NCBI GenBank assembly: GCA_000405605.1
Contig: ASPA01000043.1
Location: forward strand, 1-17,288
Direction of reading: 5' to 3'
Source of the DNA: Atribacteria bacterium SCGC AAA255-G05
GTDB taxonomy: Bacteria; Atribacterota; Phoenicimicrobiia; Phoenicimicrobiales; Phoenicimicrobiaceae
DNA: 17,288 nt
Shown one piece after another: positions 1-8,204 of the stretch. The position numbers and the translations under genes are program-made. A model generated the notes under the pieces. That model did not search any database, was not told where the DNA came from, and saw only the letters and a program-made list of their open reading frames with translations. The first letter of the stretch is position 1, and each line of letters opens with the position of its first letter.

Positions 1-1
1 A

Positions 2-913
2 ATTGCCAAAAAGATGATACAGGATATCAAAAGATATGACAATGTTGATGTAATCGCCAATGCTACAGTCACCGGCTATTACGAAGATGATGTCATTACC
101 ATTGTTCAGGGGGTTAATGGTGATATATTAAAAAAATTAAAGGCCAACAGAATTATTTTAGCTACCGGGGCATCGGAGAATATGCTGCCTTTTGTAAATA
201 ACGACTTACCCGGAGTCTATGGTGCCGGTGCGGTGCAGACTTTGATGAATCTTTACGGTGTAGTTCCGGGTAATAATATCTTAATGATAGGGGCGGGTAA
301 TATCGGTCTGATTGTAAGTTATCAACTCCTGCAAGCCGGGATTAAGGTAGAGGCAATAGTGGAAGCCCTTCCCATAATAGGCGGTTATTTAGTGCATGCT
401 TCCAAGATTAGACGTTTGGGTGTACCTATCTACACTTCTCATACTCTGAAAGAAGTATACGGTACGGATTGTGTAGAAAAAGTGGTAATTTCTGAAATCA
501 ATCAAAATTTTGAATTTATTCCGGAGACAGAAAAAGAATTTAAAGTGGATACCATCTGCCTGGCTGTAGGCCTCTCTCCTCTCTCTGATTTGCTCTGGCA
601 GGCCGGCTGTCAGATGAAATATATTTCTGAGCTTTGCGGTTATGTGGCCTTAAGGGATGATAATATGAAAACAACTAAAGATAAAATCTATATCGCCGGA
701 GATGTAGCCGGTATCGAAGAGGCCAGTAGTGCCATGTTGGAAGGACAAATTGCCGGTTTAAATGCAGCGGTGAGCTTAGGATATAAATGTGATAATTATA
801 AAAAACAAGATGAAAAATTAAAAGCAGAATTAAAAGAATTACGGGACAACCCCTTAAGCGAAAAGATAAAGATAGGTATAGAAAAGGCCTTGATAAAGGA
901 GGGGAGGAATTAG
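2..913 (+). CDS. FAD/NAD-dependent dehydrogenase alpha subunit (HcnB/OoxA/PdhA-like), 5' partial
   Basis: This is the C-terminal part (about 304 residues) of a pyridine-nucleotide-disulfide-type flavoprotein. The frame is open to the left edge, so the visible ATG at 14 is probably internal and the N-terminal FAD Rossmann motif is missing. Visible motifs are an ATG motif (IILATGAS), a GAGNIG dinucleotide-binding loop (LMIGAGNIGLIVSYQLL) and the late FAD-binding segment IYIAGDVAGIEEASSAMLEGQIAG. In the family (hydrogen cyanide synthase HcnB, opine/octopine oxidase subunit A, proline dehydrogenase alpha) this subunit passes electrons from the DAO-family partner to an acceptor. Its last codons, GGAGGGGAGG, form the ribosome binding site of the next gene, which starts 2 nt after the stop. 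The neighbours are the other three subunits of such a complex. Subunit class is confident; the substrate is not known. Confidence 0.85.
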   Translation: MAKKMIQDIKRYDNVDVIANATVTGYYEDDVITIVQGVNGDILKKLKANRIILATGASENMLPFVNNDLPGVYGAGAVQTLMNLYGVVPGNNILMIGAGNIGLIVSYQLLQAGIKVEAIVEALPIIGGYLVHASKIRRLGVPIYTSHTLKEVYGTDCVEKVVISEINQNFEFIPETEKEFKVDTICLAVGLSPLSDLLWQAGCQMKYISELCGYVALRDDNMKTTKDKIYIAGDVAGIEEASSAMLEGQIAGLNAAVSLGYKCDNYKKQDEKLKAELKELRDNPLSEKIKIGIEKALIKEGRN

Positions 914-915
914 CC

Positions 916-1404
916 ATGTTAGAAAGAACCGGCATACCGACTGATGATGATTTAGGAAAAGTAATTCCGGATAAAAAAAGATTGGATAGAGGTCCGGTAG
1001 TTATTATAGAATGTTTTCAGAAAATACCCTGTGATCCTTGTGCCGCATCCTGCAAGTTTGGAGCGATAAAACCCTTTAAAGATATAAACGACTTGCCCAT
1101 AGTCGATTTCGATAAGTGTACCGGCTGCGGAATTTGTATCAGTTCCTGCCCCGGTCTGGCCATATTCGTAATAGATGAGAATTATTCAGATGAAAAATCC
1201 TTAATTAAGTTACCCTATGAAATGCTGCCTCTACCGAAAAAAGGAGAAGACGTATATGCTTTGGACAGAGCGGGCAGCATACTCGGTAAAGCGAAAGTAG
1301 TAAGGGTCTTAAAGATTAAAAATAAGACAAACATAGTTTCCCTGGAAGTTCCCAAAAGTATGACTATGAAAGTAAGAAGCATAAAAATGGAGGACAAAAA
1401 ATAA
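916..1404 (+). CDS. Two-cluster [4Fe-4S] ferredoxin-like subunit of the oxidoreductase complex
   Basis: A 162-residue iron-sulfur protein. Eight cysteines form two motifs: C33-x5-C39-x2-C42-x3-C46, whose first gap is longer than the usual CxxC, and the classical C68-x2-C71-x2-C74-x3-C78-Pro. That suits two [4Fe-4S] clusters for electron transfer. The C-terminal 80 residues have no cysteine and end in a basic, beta-rich tail. The ATG follows a strong GGAGGGGAGG site and the stop overlaps the next ATG (TAATG), so translation is coupled. Position between the alpha flavoprotein and a BFD-like protein matches the ferredoxin-like subunit (PdhF type) of four-subunit dye-linked proline dehydrogenases. 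Cluster binding is firm by motif; the exact role in the complex is inferred from context. Confidence 0.85.
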   Translation: MLERTGIPTDDDLGKVIPDKKRLDRGPVVIIECFQKIPCDPCAASCKFGAIKPFKDINDLPIVDFDKCTGCGICISSCPGLAIFVIDENYSDEKSLIKLPYEMLPLPKKGEDVYALDRAGSILGKAKVVRVLKIKNKTNIVSLEVPKSMTMKVRSIKMEDKK

Positions 1405-1676
1405 TGAAAGATGAAACCATAATTTGCCGTTGTGAAGACGTTACCTGGGGAGAAATTAGACAAGCCCTAGAAAAAGGTTATACCACTCTTGATGAGATTA
1501 AAAGAATTACCCGGGCGGGAATGGGAAGGTGTCAGGGTAAAACTTGCCGCAGGATTATATTAAGGGAAATAGCCAAATTTTGTCATAAGGATATAGAAGA
1601 AGTAGCTATGTCTACCTTCAGACCTCCCACCAAACCGGTAAAATTAGGGACTCTGGCAGGTGATGACGATGATTAA
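1404..1676 (+). CDS. BFD-like [2Fe-2S] binding small subunit
   Basis: A 90-residue protein with the bacterioferritin-associated-ferredoxin fold signature: C8-x-C10 near the N-terminus and C43-QGKT-C48 after the helix-rich segment, four ligands for one [2Fe-2S] cluster. The stretch after it (FRPPTKPVKLGTLA) is typical of the C-terminal end of HcnA/SoxA-like proteins, where this domain is often fused to the alpha flavoprotein; here it is a separate gene. It starts in the stop codon of the ferredoxin gene and its 3' end overlaps the start of the DAO gene, so all four genes look co-translated. The acidic DDDD end comes from codons that overlap the next gene's start region. It probably carries electrons between flavins (PdhX type). 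The family call is firm and the partner assignment is by context. Confidence 0.87.
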   Translation: MKDETIICRCEDVTWGEIRQALEKGYTTLDEIKRITRAGMGRCQGKTCRRIILREIAKFCHKDIEEVAMSTFRPPTKPVKLGTLAGDDDD

Positions 1677-2814
1677 AAGAGCAGATATAGTTATAATCGG
1701 AGGAGGAGTTCAGGGGTGTAGTATCGCCTATAATTTAGCTAAAAAAGGAGCTAAAAATATAGTAATCTTAGAAAAAAATACCTGTGCTAGTGGATCTTCG
1801 GGGAGATGTGGGGCAGGAATTAGACAGCAATTTGGTACCAAAATGAATTGTATGCTTGCTCGCGAAAGTATGAAAACCTTTGAAACATTAAGCGAGGAAT
1901 TAGATTATGATATTGAATTAAACCGGGCTGGTTATCTAATACTTGCCTATACCGAAAAAGAAATCAATCAATTTAAGAAAAATGTTTTATTAGAACAAAG
2001 TTTGGATATTGATGCTAAAATGGTTACACCTGAAGAAGCTAAAGAGATTGTTTCTTGTTTAAATTTAGAGGGGATAATAGGAGGGACTTTTTGCTCAACA
2101 GACGGAAATGTTAATCCCCTTTATACTACTTTTGCCTATGCTGAAGCTGCTCAAAGATTAGGAGCTAAGTATTATCCTTTTACTGAGGTAACAGAAATTA
2201 AAACTGAAGATGGACGTATATTATCTGTAATTACCAATAAAGGGGAAATATTAACTTCTATAGTAGTCGATGCCGCTGGAGGATATTCTGGTCCAGTAGG
2301 AAAAATGGCAGGAGTGGATATTCCGGTTTATTCTCAAAGACACCAAATATTAGTTACCGAACCTATTGAACCTTTATGGAAACCTATGTTAATGTCATTT
2401 TCCGAAAATTATTATTTTCAACAATTACCTGATGGTGGTATCTTAGGTGGTTTTGGAGACCCTGAACACGAAATAAAAGGGGATAATATTAATTCTACCT
2501 GGCAATTTTCCCGTACCATGGCTAAAAAAATGGTTAAATTAGTACCTATATTAAATGAAGTACATATGGTAAGGCAATGGGCTGGATTATATAATATGAG
2601 TCCTGATTCCCAACCAATTTTAGGTGAACACCCAAAGCTTAAAGGGTTTTATATGTCACTGGGATTTAGCGGGCACGGATTTATGCTTGCACCTACAACT
2701 GGAAAATTAATTGCTGAATTAATTTTAGATGGAAAAACTTCTATTCCCATTGATAAATTAGATATAGGTAGATTTAAACGGGGTGAACTAATCATCGAAC
2801 CCTCGGTAGTATAA
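1669..2814 (+). CDS. DAO-family FAD-dependent amino acid dehydrogenase (catalytic beta subunit, SoxB/PdhB-like)
   Basis: A 381-residue flavoenzyme of the D-amino-acid oxidase/glycine-sarcosine oxidase superfamily. An N-terminal FAD Rossmann loop (IVIIGGGVQG, about residues 8-16) is followed by the motif GRCGAGIRQQFG typical of SoxB, HcnC and proline dehydrogenase beta subunits. The C-terminal FAD segment is GFYMSLGFSGHGFMLAP. It should oxidise a secondary amine or amino acid (proline, hydroxyproline, sarcosine, opine or similar) and pass electrons to the neighbouring Fe-S and NAD/FAD subunits. I place the start at ATG 1669, about 8 nt after AGG of GGCAGG; GTG 1660 and ATG 1663 are also in frame but lie too close to that site. 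The gene overlaps the BFD gene by 8 nt. Its codons look more A/T-ending than those of the upstream subunit genes. The precise substrate cannot be read from the sequence. Confidence 0.88.
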   Translation: MIKRADIVIIGGGVQGCSIAYNLAKKGAKNIVILEKNTCASGSSGRCGAGIRQQFGTKMNCMLARESMKTFETLSEELDYDIELNRAGYLILAYTEKEINQFKKNVLLEQSLDIDAKMVTPEEAKEIVSCLNLEGIIGGTFCSTDGNVNPLYTTFAYAEAAQRLGAKYYPFTEVTEIKTEDGRILSVITNKGEILTSIVVDAAGGYSGPVGKMAGVDIPVYSQRHQILVTEPIEPLWKPMLMSFSENYYFQQLPDGGILGGFGDPEHEIKGDNINSTWQFSRTMAKKMVKLVPILNEVHMVRQWAGLYNMSPDSQPILGEHPKLKGFYMSLGFSGHGFMLAPTTGKLIAELILDGKTSIPIDKLDIGRFKRGELIIEPSVV

Positions 2815-2962
2815 GAAATAAAATAAAATATTTATTTCTTTTAAATAAAAGAAGGATTTTTTAGAATTATGTAGAAATGTATATATAATGTCCAAGAGTA
2901 TCGAAGAGCAATAAAAGATATTATAATTGTAATTTTGTTGCATATATTAAGGAGAGTTAATT

Positions 2963-4060
2963 TTGGTGAATAAGAATAAAATATATATACCCATGGATAG
3001 ATTAGGAGTTGAAAGTATCCAAAGTAATCCGATGGGTGCTATTAAATTTATAAATAGTTTATTAGACTCTATAGAAGTTCGATGGTTATTGAAACCAATG
3101 AAATTATATACTGACAGATTTCCGGAAGGACATTTTTTTAATTCAGGAGGTTTTTTTGTTGATCATGATTCTAATATTATAAATAAAATAAAGGAAATGA
3201 ATATTGTTTTTGATATTGCAAAAGATTCTAATTTAGGGAAAAAATTAAATCCAATTAAAATTGCCTTATATAATGGTAGAGGAACTGCAGATTTCTGCAT
3301 TGCTCCCCTAGTCGAACTTTTAAATTTAGCTGGATTTAAATATAAACATTTATCTGATAGTGATATTAGAAAAGGCCTATTACATGAATTTGATATTTTC
3401 TTAGTTCCCGGAGGTCCCGATGCAGGAGAATCTTATTATTGGGGGTTAGGCGATAAAGGATATAATAATATAAAAAATTTTTTGTATAATAATGGTCAGT
3501 ATTTTGGTTTATGTGCTGGAGCATACTTGCCTTTAAAATCCTTATCGAAAGAAAACAAATATTGGTTGGAATTGGTTGATGCTACAGATGATAATGATTT
3601 AGATTATTGGAGAACAGGATCAGGTTTTATAAGGATAAAGGTATTAGATAATACTCATCCTATTATATCAGGAATTTGTGCTGGAAAAATTAATACATTA
3701 GATATGATTTATTGGGAAGGACCTGCTATGCAGATATTAAGCGATAAAGTAAAAGCAATTGCAACTTTTTATGAATTTATTGCTTCAGGCTCAGGAAAAG
3801 AATATCCCAGATGGGATTTACTAGATAATGTTCTTGCAATAAAAGCAATAAATGGATGGTATAATGTTTTAACAAAAGAAAGATTTGAAAAATATCTAAA
3901 AAAAAGAGCTTCAATTGTGGAAACCAGAATCAATAGAAATAGAGTTATTCTGTATTCTCCGCATGCTGAATTTGGAAATATTGGTATTACGCAAAGACTA
4001 AAAAGTCAATCGTATCAGCTTATAACTAATGGTTTGTTTTATTTAAGTATCAATGAATAA
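2963..4060 (+). CDS. Class I glutamine-amidotransferase-like protein (BPL_N type), function unknown
   Basis: A 365-residue protein. The middle has the class I amidotransferase fold signs: FLVPGGPDAG (about residues 146-155) as the oxyanion strand, the nucleophile elbow FGLCAGAYL with Cys184, and SPHAEF with His334 and Glu336 as the likely rest of the triad. GLCAGAY and SPH(x)E resemble the N-terminal domain of eukaryotic biotin protein ligase and its free-standing bacterial homologues. No ligase or synthetase domain is present. The first 95 residues (MDRLG..., GGFFVD) are an extra part I do not recognise. No signal peptide is seen. AAGGAG lies 8 nt before TTG 2963 and 11 nt before GTG 2966; both starts are non-ATG. 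The gene stands alone, 148 nt after the dehydrogenase operon and 186 nt before livJ. Hydrolysis of an amide or gamma-glutamyl bond is plausible but is inference. Confidence 0.7.
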   Translation: MVNKNKIYIPMDRLGVESIQSNPMGAIKFINSLLDSIEVRWLLKPMKLYTDRFPEGHFFNSGGFFVDHDSNIINKIKEMNIVFDIAKDSNLGKKLNPIKIALYNGRGTADFCIAPLVELLNLAGFKYKHLSDSDIRKGLLHEFDIFLVPGGPDAGESYYWGLGDKGYNNIKNFLYNNGQYFGLCAGAYLPLKSLSKENKYWLELVDATDDNDLDYWRTGSGFIRIKVLDNTHPIISGICAGKINTLDMIYWEGPAMQILSDKVKAIATFYEFIASGSGKEYPRWDLLDNVLAIKAINGWYNVLTKERFEKYLKKRASIVETRINRNRVILYSPHAEFGNIGITQRLKSQSYQLITNGLFYLSINE

Positions 4061-4122
4061 TTGTATTGCTAAAAAATTCGTTTAAAAAAAATAATAATTT
4101 CACGAGCGAATATTAGGCAAAA

Positions 4123-4133
4123 AAAGGAGGTGA
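4123..4133 (+). other. Orphan full-length Shine-Dalgarno sequence
   Basis: AAAGGAGGTGA matches the complement of the usual 16S rRNA 3' end over 11 bases, yet no ATG lies within 100 nt downstream. The in-frame possibilities after it (GTG at 4130, ATT at 4138) end within a few codons. The rest of 4061-4246 is AT-rich. It could be a remnant of a lost gene, a leader-peptide site or chance. livJ has its own AAAGGAG site just before 4247. Confidence 0.4.
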
Positions 4134-4246
4134 AGGGATTTCTTAAGTAATTATAAAATAGGAGATATTTCTAATAGTACGGATAATTAATTTGCTAAAA
4201 TAACTGTTTTCGATTTATTTTAAAAAAAATTAAAGGAGAATTTAAA

Positions 4247-5416
4247 ATGAAAAGTAAAAAATTTATGTTAATTGTTAGTGTGTTAGTATTAGTTCTTGGC
4301 ATAGCTTCTTTTGGCGTAATGGCTGCTGACAAACTTCCGGTAGTTATTGGATTACAGGGACCTATAACCGGACCGTATGCTGTTGAAGGTGAAATGGCAA
4401 AACAATCTGTGGAAATTGCTGCCCAGATGATCAATGACAAAGGTGGAATTTTAGGAGGAAGGATGATTGAAATTAGAGTTGCTGATGATGCTTGTCAACC
4501 TAAAGCAGGCGCATTGGCGGCAATGAAATTAATAACTCAAAAAGATGTAGTTGCTGCTATTCAAACCTACGGTTCTTTTGTTGTTCTCCCAGCATCTGAT
4601 GTATATGAAAAATTTAAAAAGGTAAATATTGCTTATGGTGCGACTATTACCGATCTTACCGAAAGAGGTTTGAAATATTTCTTCCGTACCTGCGGAAGAA
4701 CTGATACTCAAGCTAAATTTTTTGCAGATAAAGTTGTGCCTTACTTTAATGCTAAAAAAATTGCTATAATGAATAACAACACAAGCTTTTCTGTAGGGCT
4801 TGCTGAAGAGACTAGAGCAGCATTAAAATCCAGAATAGACGCTGGAGAAGTAGAAATAGTCTATTTTGATGCAATTAATCCAGAAGAAACTGATTTTACT
4901 GTACCTCTAACCAAACTAAGAGAAACTAATCCGGATGTATTCTATTACACCGGTCATTTTCCTGAAGCAGGATTAATCATTAGACAGGCGCGCGAAATTG
5001 GAATCGAAGCAATATTTGTAGGGGGAGATGCGGTAGTTAATGAAGATTTTATCAATATTGCGGGTATAGAATACGCCAAAGGTGTTTATCAAACCCAGGA
5101 AGCTTTAATCGAATATTTCACCAATCCTGAAGCAATGGCATTTAAAGAAGCTTATAAGGCGAAATATAATACTCTTCCCTCGAGCCCTTGGTCAGTCTAC
5201 GCTGCTGATGCACTCTGTGTACTTGCAGAAGCTATCGATAAATCCGGTTCCACCGATTCAGATGTTATTGCTGATTATCTGAGAAATAAGATGGAAAACT
5301 TCCCCAGCATTACCGGTCCAGTAGGTTTTGATGAAATTGGTGACCGAGTAGGAAGCAGTATTAATCTTTATGTAGTAAACGCGGATGGAAGTTCCTCAAT
5401 TTGCGATACTAAATAA
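4247..5416 (+). CDS. livJ: Periplasmic branched-chain/polar amino acid-binding protein, ABC transporter
   Basis: A 389-residue solute-binding protein of the Leu/Ile/Val (HAAT, type I periplasmic) family. Residues 1-26 are a classical signal peptide: basic MKSKK, a hydrophobic core, and cleavage after VMA. No lipobox cysteine is present, so the protein is probably free in a periplasm. The mature protein begins with VVIGLQGPITGPYAVEGE, the ligand-lobe motif of the family, and continues with the two-lobe pattern (GGILGGRMIEIRVADDACQP; NPDVFYYTGHFPEAG; SSPWSVYAADAL). It delivers ligand to the LivHM/LivGF importer encoded directly downstream. An AAAGGAG site lies about 8 nt before the ATG. Family members bind leucine, other amino acids, amides, urea or short carboxylates, so the ligand is open; the upstream amine dehydrogenase hints at an amino-acid-like compound. 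Confidence 0.93.
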   Translation: MKSKKFMLIVSVLVLVLGIASFGVMAADKLPVVIGLQGPITGPYAVEGEMAKQSVEIAAQMINDKGGILGGRMIEIRVADDACQPKAGALAAMKLITQKDVVAAIQTYGSFVVLPASDVYEKFKKVNIAYGATITDLTERGLKYFFRTCGRTDTQAKFFADKVVPYFNAKKIAIMNNNTSFSVGLAEETRAALKSRIDAGEVEIVYFDAINPEETDFTVPLTKLRETNPDVFYYTGHFPEAGLIIRQAREIGIEAIFVGGDAVVNEDFINIAGIEYAKGVYQTQEALIEYFTNPEAMAFKEAYKAKYNTLPSSPWSVYAADALCVLAEAIDKSGSTDSDVIADYLRNKMENFPSITGPVGFDEIGDRVGSSINLYVVNADGSSSICDTK

Positions 5417-5436
5417 AAGTGAGGTAAGATACGAAG

Positions 5437-6348
5437 ATGAAAATTGTTTTAGAGCAGTTACTTAACGGATTGACTATAGGTTCATTTTATGCTCTTATTG
5501 CTCTTGGTTATTCCATGGTATACGGGGTAATGAAGCTGATTAATTTTGCGCACGGAGACTTATTTGCCCTGGGCTCTTATCTTGGATATACCCTTCTCGT
5601 ATTTGGTTCTTCCTATGCTACCGTTACTTTTGGTATATGGGGCGGCATGATTGCGGCTATGTTAATAGCCGCAATCGGCATAGGAATTGCCGGTACTTTA
5701 ATAGAGCGAATTGCCTATCGTCCAATATATTCAGTAGGCCGGCTCCCCGCAGTAGTGTCTGCATTAGGAGCTTCAATTGTAATACAAAATGGGATAATGG
5801 TTATTTGGGGCCCACGCCCGCAAGCTTACTCATCACAGGTTGTCCCTTCGGTTATGTTAAATATTGGAGGAATTAAGATTACTTTAATGCAGATAGTAGT
5901 TTTAATTATTTCCTTTATTCTTATGGGACTTTTGTTTTATATTGTTCAAAAAACTACTTTTGGCGCAGCTATCCGTGCTTGTGCTTTGGATAGAAGCACT
6001 GCCGCACTGATGGGAATAAATATTGAAACCATTATATTTTTTATATTTGCTTTAGGCCCGGCTTTAGGAGGAATGGCGGGAGTAATGGTAGGCATGTATT
6101 ATCGGAAGATTAGTTTTGTTATGGGATGGAATTATGGATTAAAAGCCTTTACTGCTACTATCCTGGGAGGTATTGGCAATATTCCGGGGGCAATGATTGG
6201 CGGTCTTCTCTTGGGGGTACTTGAAATGTTAGGTTCTGTTTACATTTCTACTGCCTATAAGGACGTGTTTGTATTTTTAGTTTTAATATTAGTCTTAATT
6301 TTTCGCCCCACAGGTCTTTTGGGTGAAAAAATTGCAGAAAAAGTGTAA
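5437..6348 (+). CDS. livH: Branched-chain amino acid ABC transporter permease LivH
   Basis: A 303-residue inner-membrane permease with about eight hydrophobic helices. It starts with the LivH hallmark LTIGSFYALIALGYSMVYG followed by LINFAHGDLFALGSYLG. A cytoplasmic coupling loop around residues 170-190 (TTFGAAIRACALDRSTAALMG) should contact the ATPases. The C-terminus ends in FRPTGLLGEK, typical for LivH. It pairs with LivM to form the channel. The gene lies 20 nt after livJ, with a GAGG site about 12 nt before the ATG, and 12 nt before livM. Length is normal for the family and no odd features are seen. Confidence 0.95.
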   Translation: MKIVLEQLLNGLTIGSFYALIALGYSMVYGVMKLINFAHGDLFALGSYLGYTLLVFGSSYATVTFGIWGGMIAAMLIAAIGIGIAGTLIERIAYRPIYSVGRLPAVVSALGASIVIQNGIMVIWGPRPQAYSSQVVPSVMLNIGGIKITLMQIVVLIISFILMGLLFYIVQKTTFGAAIRACALDRSTAALMGINIETIIFFIFALGPALGGMAGVMVGMYYRKISFVMGWNYGLKAFTATILGGIGNIPGAMIGGLLLGVLEMLGSVYISTAYKDVFVFLVLILVLIFRPTGLLGEKIAEKV

Positions 6349-6360
6349 AGGAGCGAAAAT

Positions 6361-7359
6361 ATGAAGTCAAACAAAAATATAAACCAAAAAAATAGTATAT
6401 TTAAAAATTGGCTGGTTATCTTGGTAGCCATTTTATTTATAGCGTTACCTTTTATAATAAATGCTTATTGGATAGACGTCTTATTTTTCTTCGGCATCTA
6501 TGCTCTTTTAGGGCTTAGCCTAAATATTGTTTTAGGCGAAGTAGGGCTTTTTGATTTGGGACATATGGGATTTATGGCTATCGGTGCCTACACTACTGCC
6601 ATTCTCAATACCAGCTTTGGAATTCCAATAATAATTTTACTACCGATAAGTGCAATTGCGGCAGGTGCCTTTGCCTGGTTAGTCTGTTCTCCAATTATAC
6701 ATTTAAAAGGAGATTATTTGTGTATCGTAACCATCGGAATGGGCGAAATCGTCCGACTTACTTTAAATAATAATCCATTCGGAATAACCGGTGGTTCCAA
6801 CGGGGTCTTCGGAATTGATTTTCCTTCATTGGGCAGTATCTTCGTAGTTGATAATTCTACTAAATTTTATTATTATATCTGGTTAATAGTTGGCCTGACT
6901 ATCGTTGGGTTAGTTAATTTGCAGCGTTCGCGAATAGGCAGGGCCTGGAATTGCATTCGAGAAGATGAAGTAGCTGCTGAATCGACCGGGATTGATGTTA
7001 GGTCTTATAAATTATTGGCTTTTCTTTTAGGAGCAGGTTTGGCCGGGGTAGCTGGTAATATTTATGCTACTAAGTTAATGATAGTTTCTCCGGAGAGTTT
7101 TAGTTTTATGGAATCTTGTATGCTCTTTTGTATTGTATTAATCGGGGGAATGGGCTCTATACCCGGGGTTTTAATTGGTGCTGCGGCTATCAGTCTTTTT
7201 CCTGAAGTATTTCGTACTTTTGCACAGTATAGAATGTTAATATTTGGAGTAGCAATGGTGATTATGATGATATTTAGACCCGGCGGTATCTGGCCCAGAA
7301 AAAGAGGAGCTCTTAAATTCGAGTCACTTTTAATAAAAGCAGGAGAAGAAAATGGCTAA
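6361..7359 (+). CDS. livM: Branched-chain amino acid ABC transporter permease LivM
   Basis: A 332-residue membrane permease, second half of the LivHM channel. After a short basic N-terminus and a first helix comes the LivM core: GLSLNIVLGEVGLFDLGHMG, then ITGGSNGVFGID, and the ATPase-coupling loop RSRIGRAWNCIREDEVAAESTGIDV at about residues 190-215. The C-terminus has FRPGGIWP. Its ribosome binding site AAAGGAG begins in the livH stop region. The 3' end overlaps livG by 8 nt, which indicates translational coupling and a single operon. Normal length and composition. Confidence 0.95.
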   Translation: MKSNKNINQKNSIFKNWLVILVAILFIALPFIINAYWIDVLFFFGIYALLGLSLNIVLGEVGLFDLGHMGFMAIGAYTTAILNTSFGIPIIILLPISAIAAGAFAWLVCSPIIHLKGDYLCIVTIGMGEIVRLTLNNNPFGITGGSNGVFGIDFPSLGSIFVVDNSTKFYYYIWLIVGLTIVGLVNLQRSRIGRAWNCIREDEVAAESTGIDVRSYKLLAFLLGAGLAGVAGNIYATKLMIVSPESFSFMESCMLFCIVLIGGMGSIPGVLIGAAAISLFPEVFRTFAQYRMLIFGVAMVIMMIFRPGGIWPRKRGALKFESLLIKAGEENG

Positions 7360-8200
7360 AGACAATAATAATATAGCGACTATGATAAGAAGTAAACAAG
7401 AGAATAAAGAAACAGATAAAACTAATAAAGTTGTGCTGGAAACCGATAAACTGACTAAAAAATTTGGCGGCTTAATCGCGGTAAACAATTTTGATCTTAA
7501 AGTGAGTCAAGGGCAAATAAGCAGTCTGATAGGTCCAAACGGAGCAGGAAAAACTACTGTTTTTAATGTTGTTACCGGTATATATAAAGCTGATAGCGGA
7601 AAGGTTCTTTTCCAAGGAGAAGATCTTGCCGGTAAAAAGCCGCATCAGATTATAAAAAAGGGGATTGCGCGGACTTTTCAAAATATTCGGCTTTTTTCTA
7701 ATATGACCTGTCTGGAAAATGTGATGGCCGGCCAGCATTGCCGCAGCAGGGAAGGAACCTGGTCTTCTATTTTACAAACTCCCGGGCAAAGAAAAGAGGA
7801 ATTAGAAATTAAGAAAAATGCTGAAGATCGGCTTAAACAGGTCGGATTATGGAGATGGAGAGATGAATTAGCAAAAAATATTGCTTATGGTAATCAGAGA
7901 ATGTTAGAAATAGGCCGGGCTTTAGCCTCTAATCCTGATTTATTAATCTTGGATGAACCAAGCAGCGGTTTAAATGATAAAGAATCTGAAGACTTGATAG
8001 TATTTTTAAAATCTTTAGTAAAGGAAAATTTAACTATTTTGCTTATCGAACACGATATGAATGTTGTCATGGGAATTTCTCATTGGGTTACGGTAATGGA
8101 TGAAGGTAAAAAAATTGCTGAAGGTCTGCCCGAAGATATATATACTAATCCTCAGGTAATTGAAGCTTACTTAGGCAAAGATGAAGAGGAGGAGGAATAG
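7352..8200 (+). CDS. livG: Branched-chain amino acid ABC transporter ATPase LivG
   Basis: A 282-residue ABC ATPase. It has Walker A GPNGAGKTT (61-69), Q-loop ARTFQNIRLF (Gln110), a LivG-type signature IAYGNQRMLEIGRAL (about 177-191), Walker B LLILDEP with Asp201/Glu202, and the H-loop His234 (LLIEHDM). The NIRLFSNMTCLENVM segment is typical of LivG. It energises import with LivF under the LivHM channel. Two things are unusual: about 25 polar, charged residues precede the normal LivG start, and the protein ends in DEEEEE. The codons of that acidic tail (GAGGAGGAGGAA) form the ribosome binding site of livF. A later start within the N-terminal extension is possible, but no better ribosome binding site was seen. 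Confidence 0.95.
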   Translation: MAKDNNNIATMIRSKQENKETDKTNKVVLETDKLTKKFGGLIAVNNFDLKVSQGQISSLIGPNGAGKTTVFNVVTGIYKADSGKVLFQGEDLAGKKPHQIIKKGIARTFQNIRLFSNMTCLENVMAGQHCRSREGTWSSILQTPGQRKEELEIKKNAEDRLKQVGLWRWRDELAKNIAYGNQRMLEIGRALASNPDLLILDEPSSGLNDKESEDLIVFLKSLVKENLTILLIEHDMNVVMGISHWVTVMDEGKKIAEGLPEDIYTNPQVIEAYLGKDEEEEE

Positions 8201-8204
8201 TAAT

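Noticed and set aside
2815..2962. Terminator (TTCTTTT/AAAAGAA hairpin) and TATAAT-like boxes between the DAO gene and the amidotransferase-like gene
   Set aside because: The hairpin is A/T only with a weak T-run, and no -35 box at proper spacing was found; in such AT-rich DNA these can be chance.
4529..4711. Antisense open frames inside livJ, ileS, livF and yggS
   Set aside because: They lie opposite well-conserved genes, have no family motifs and no ribosome binding sites.
8181..8204. ATG 8181 as the livF start
   Set aside because: It would place the purine-rich ribosome binding site inside the coding region and add MKRRRNSN, which LivF proteins lack.
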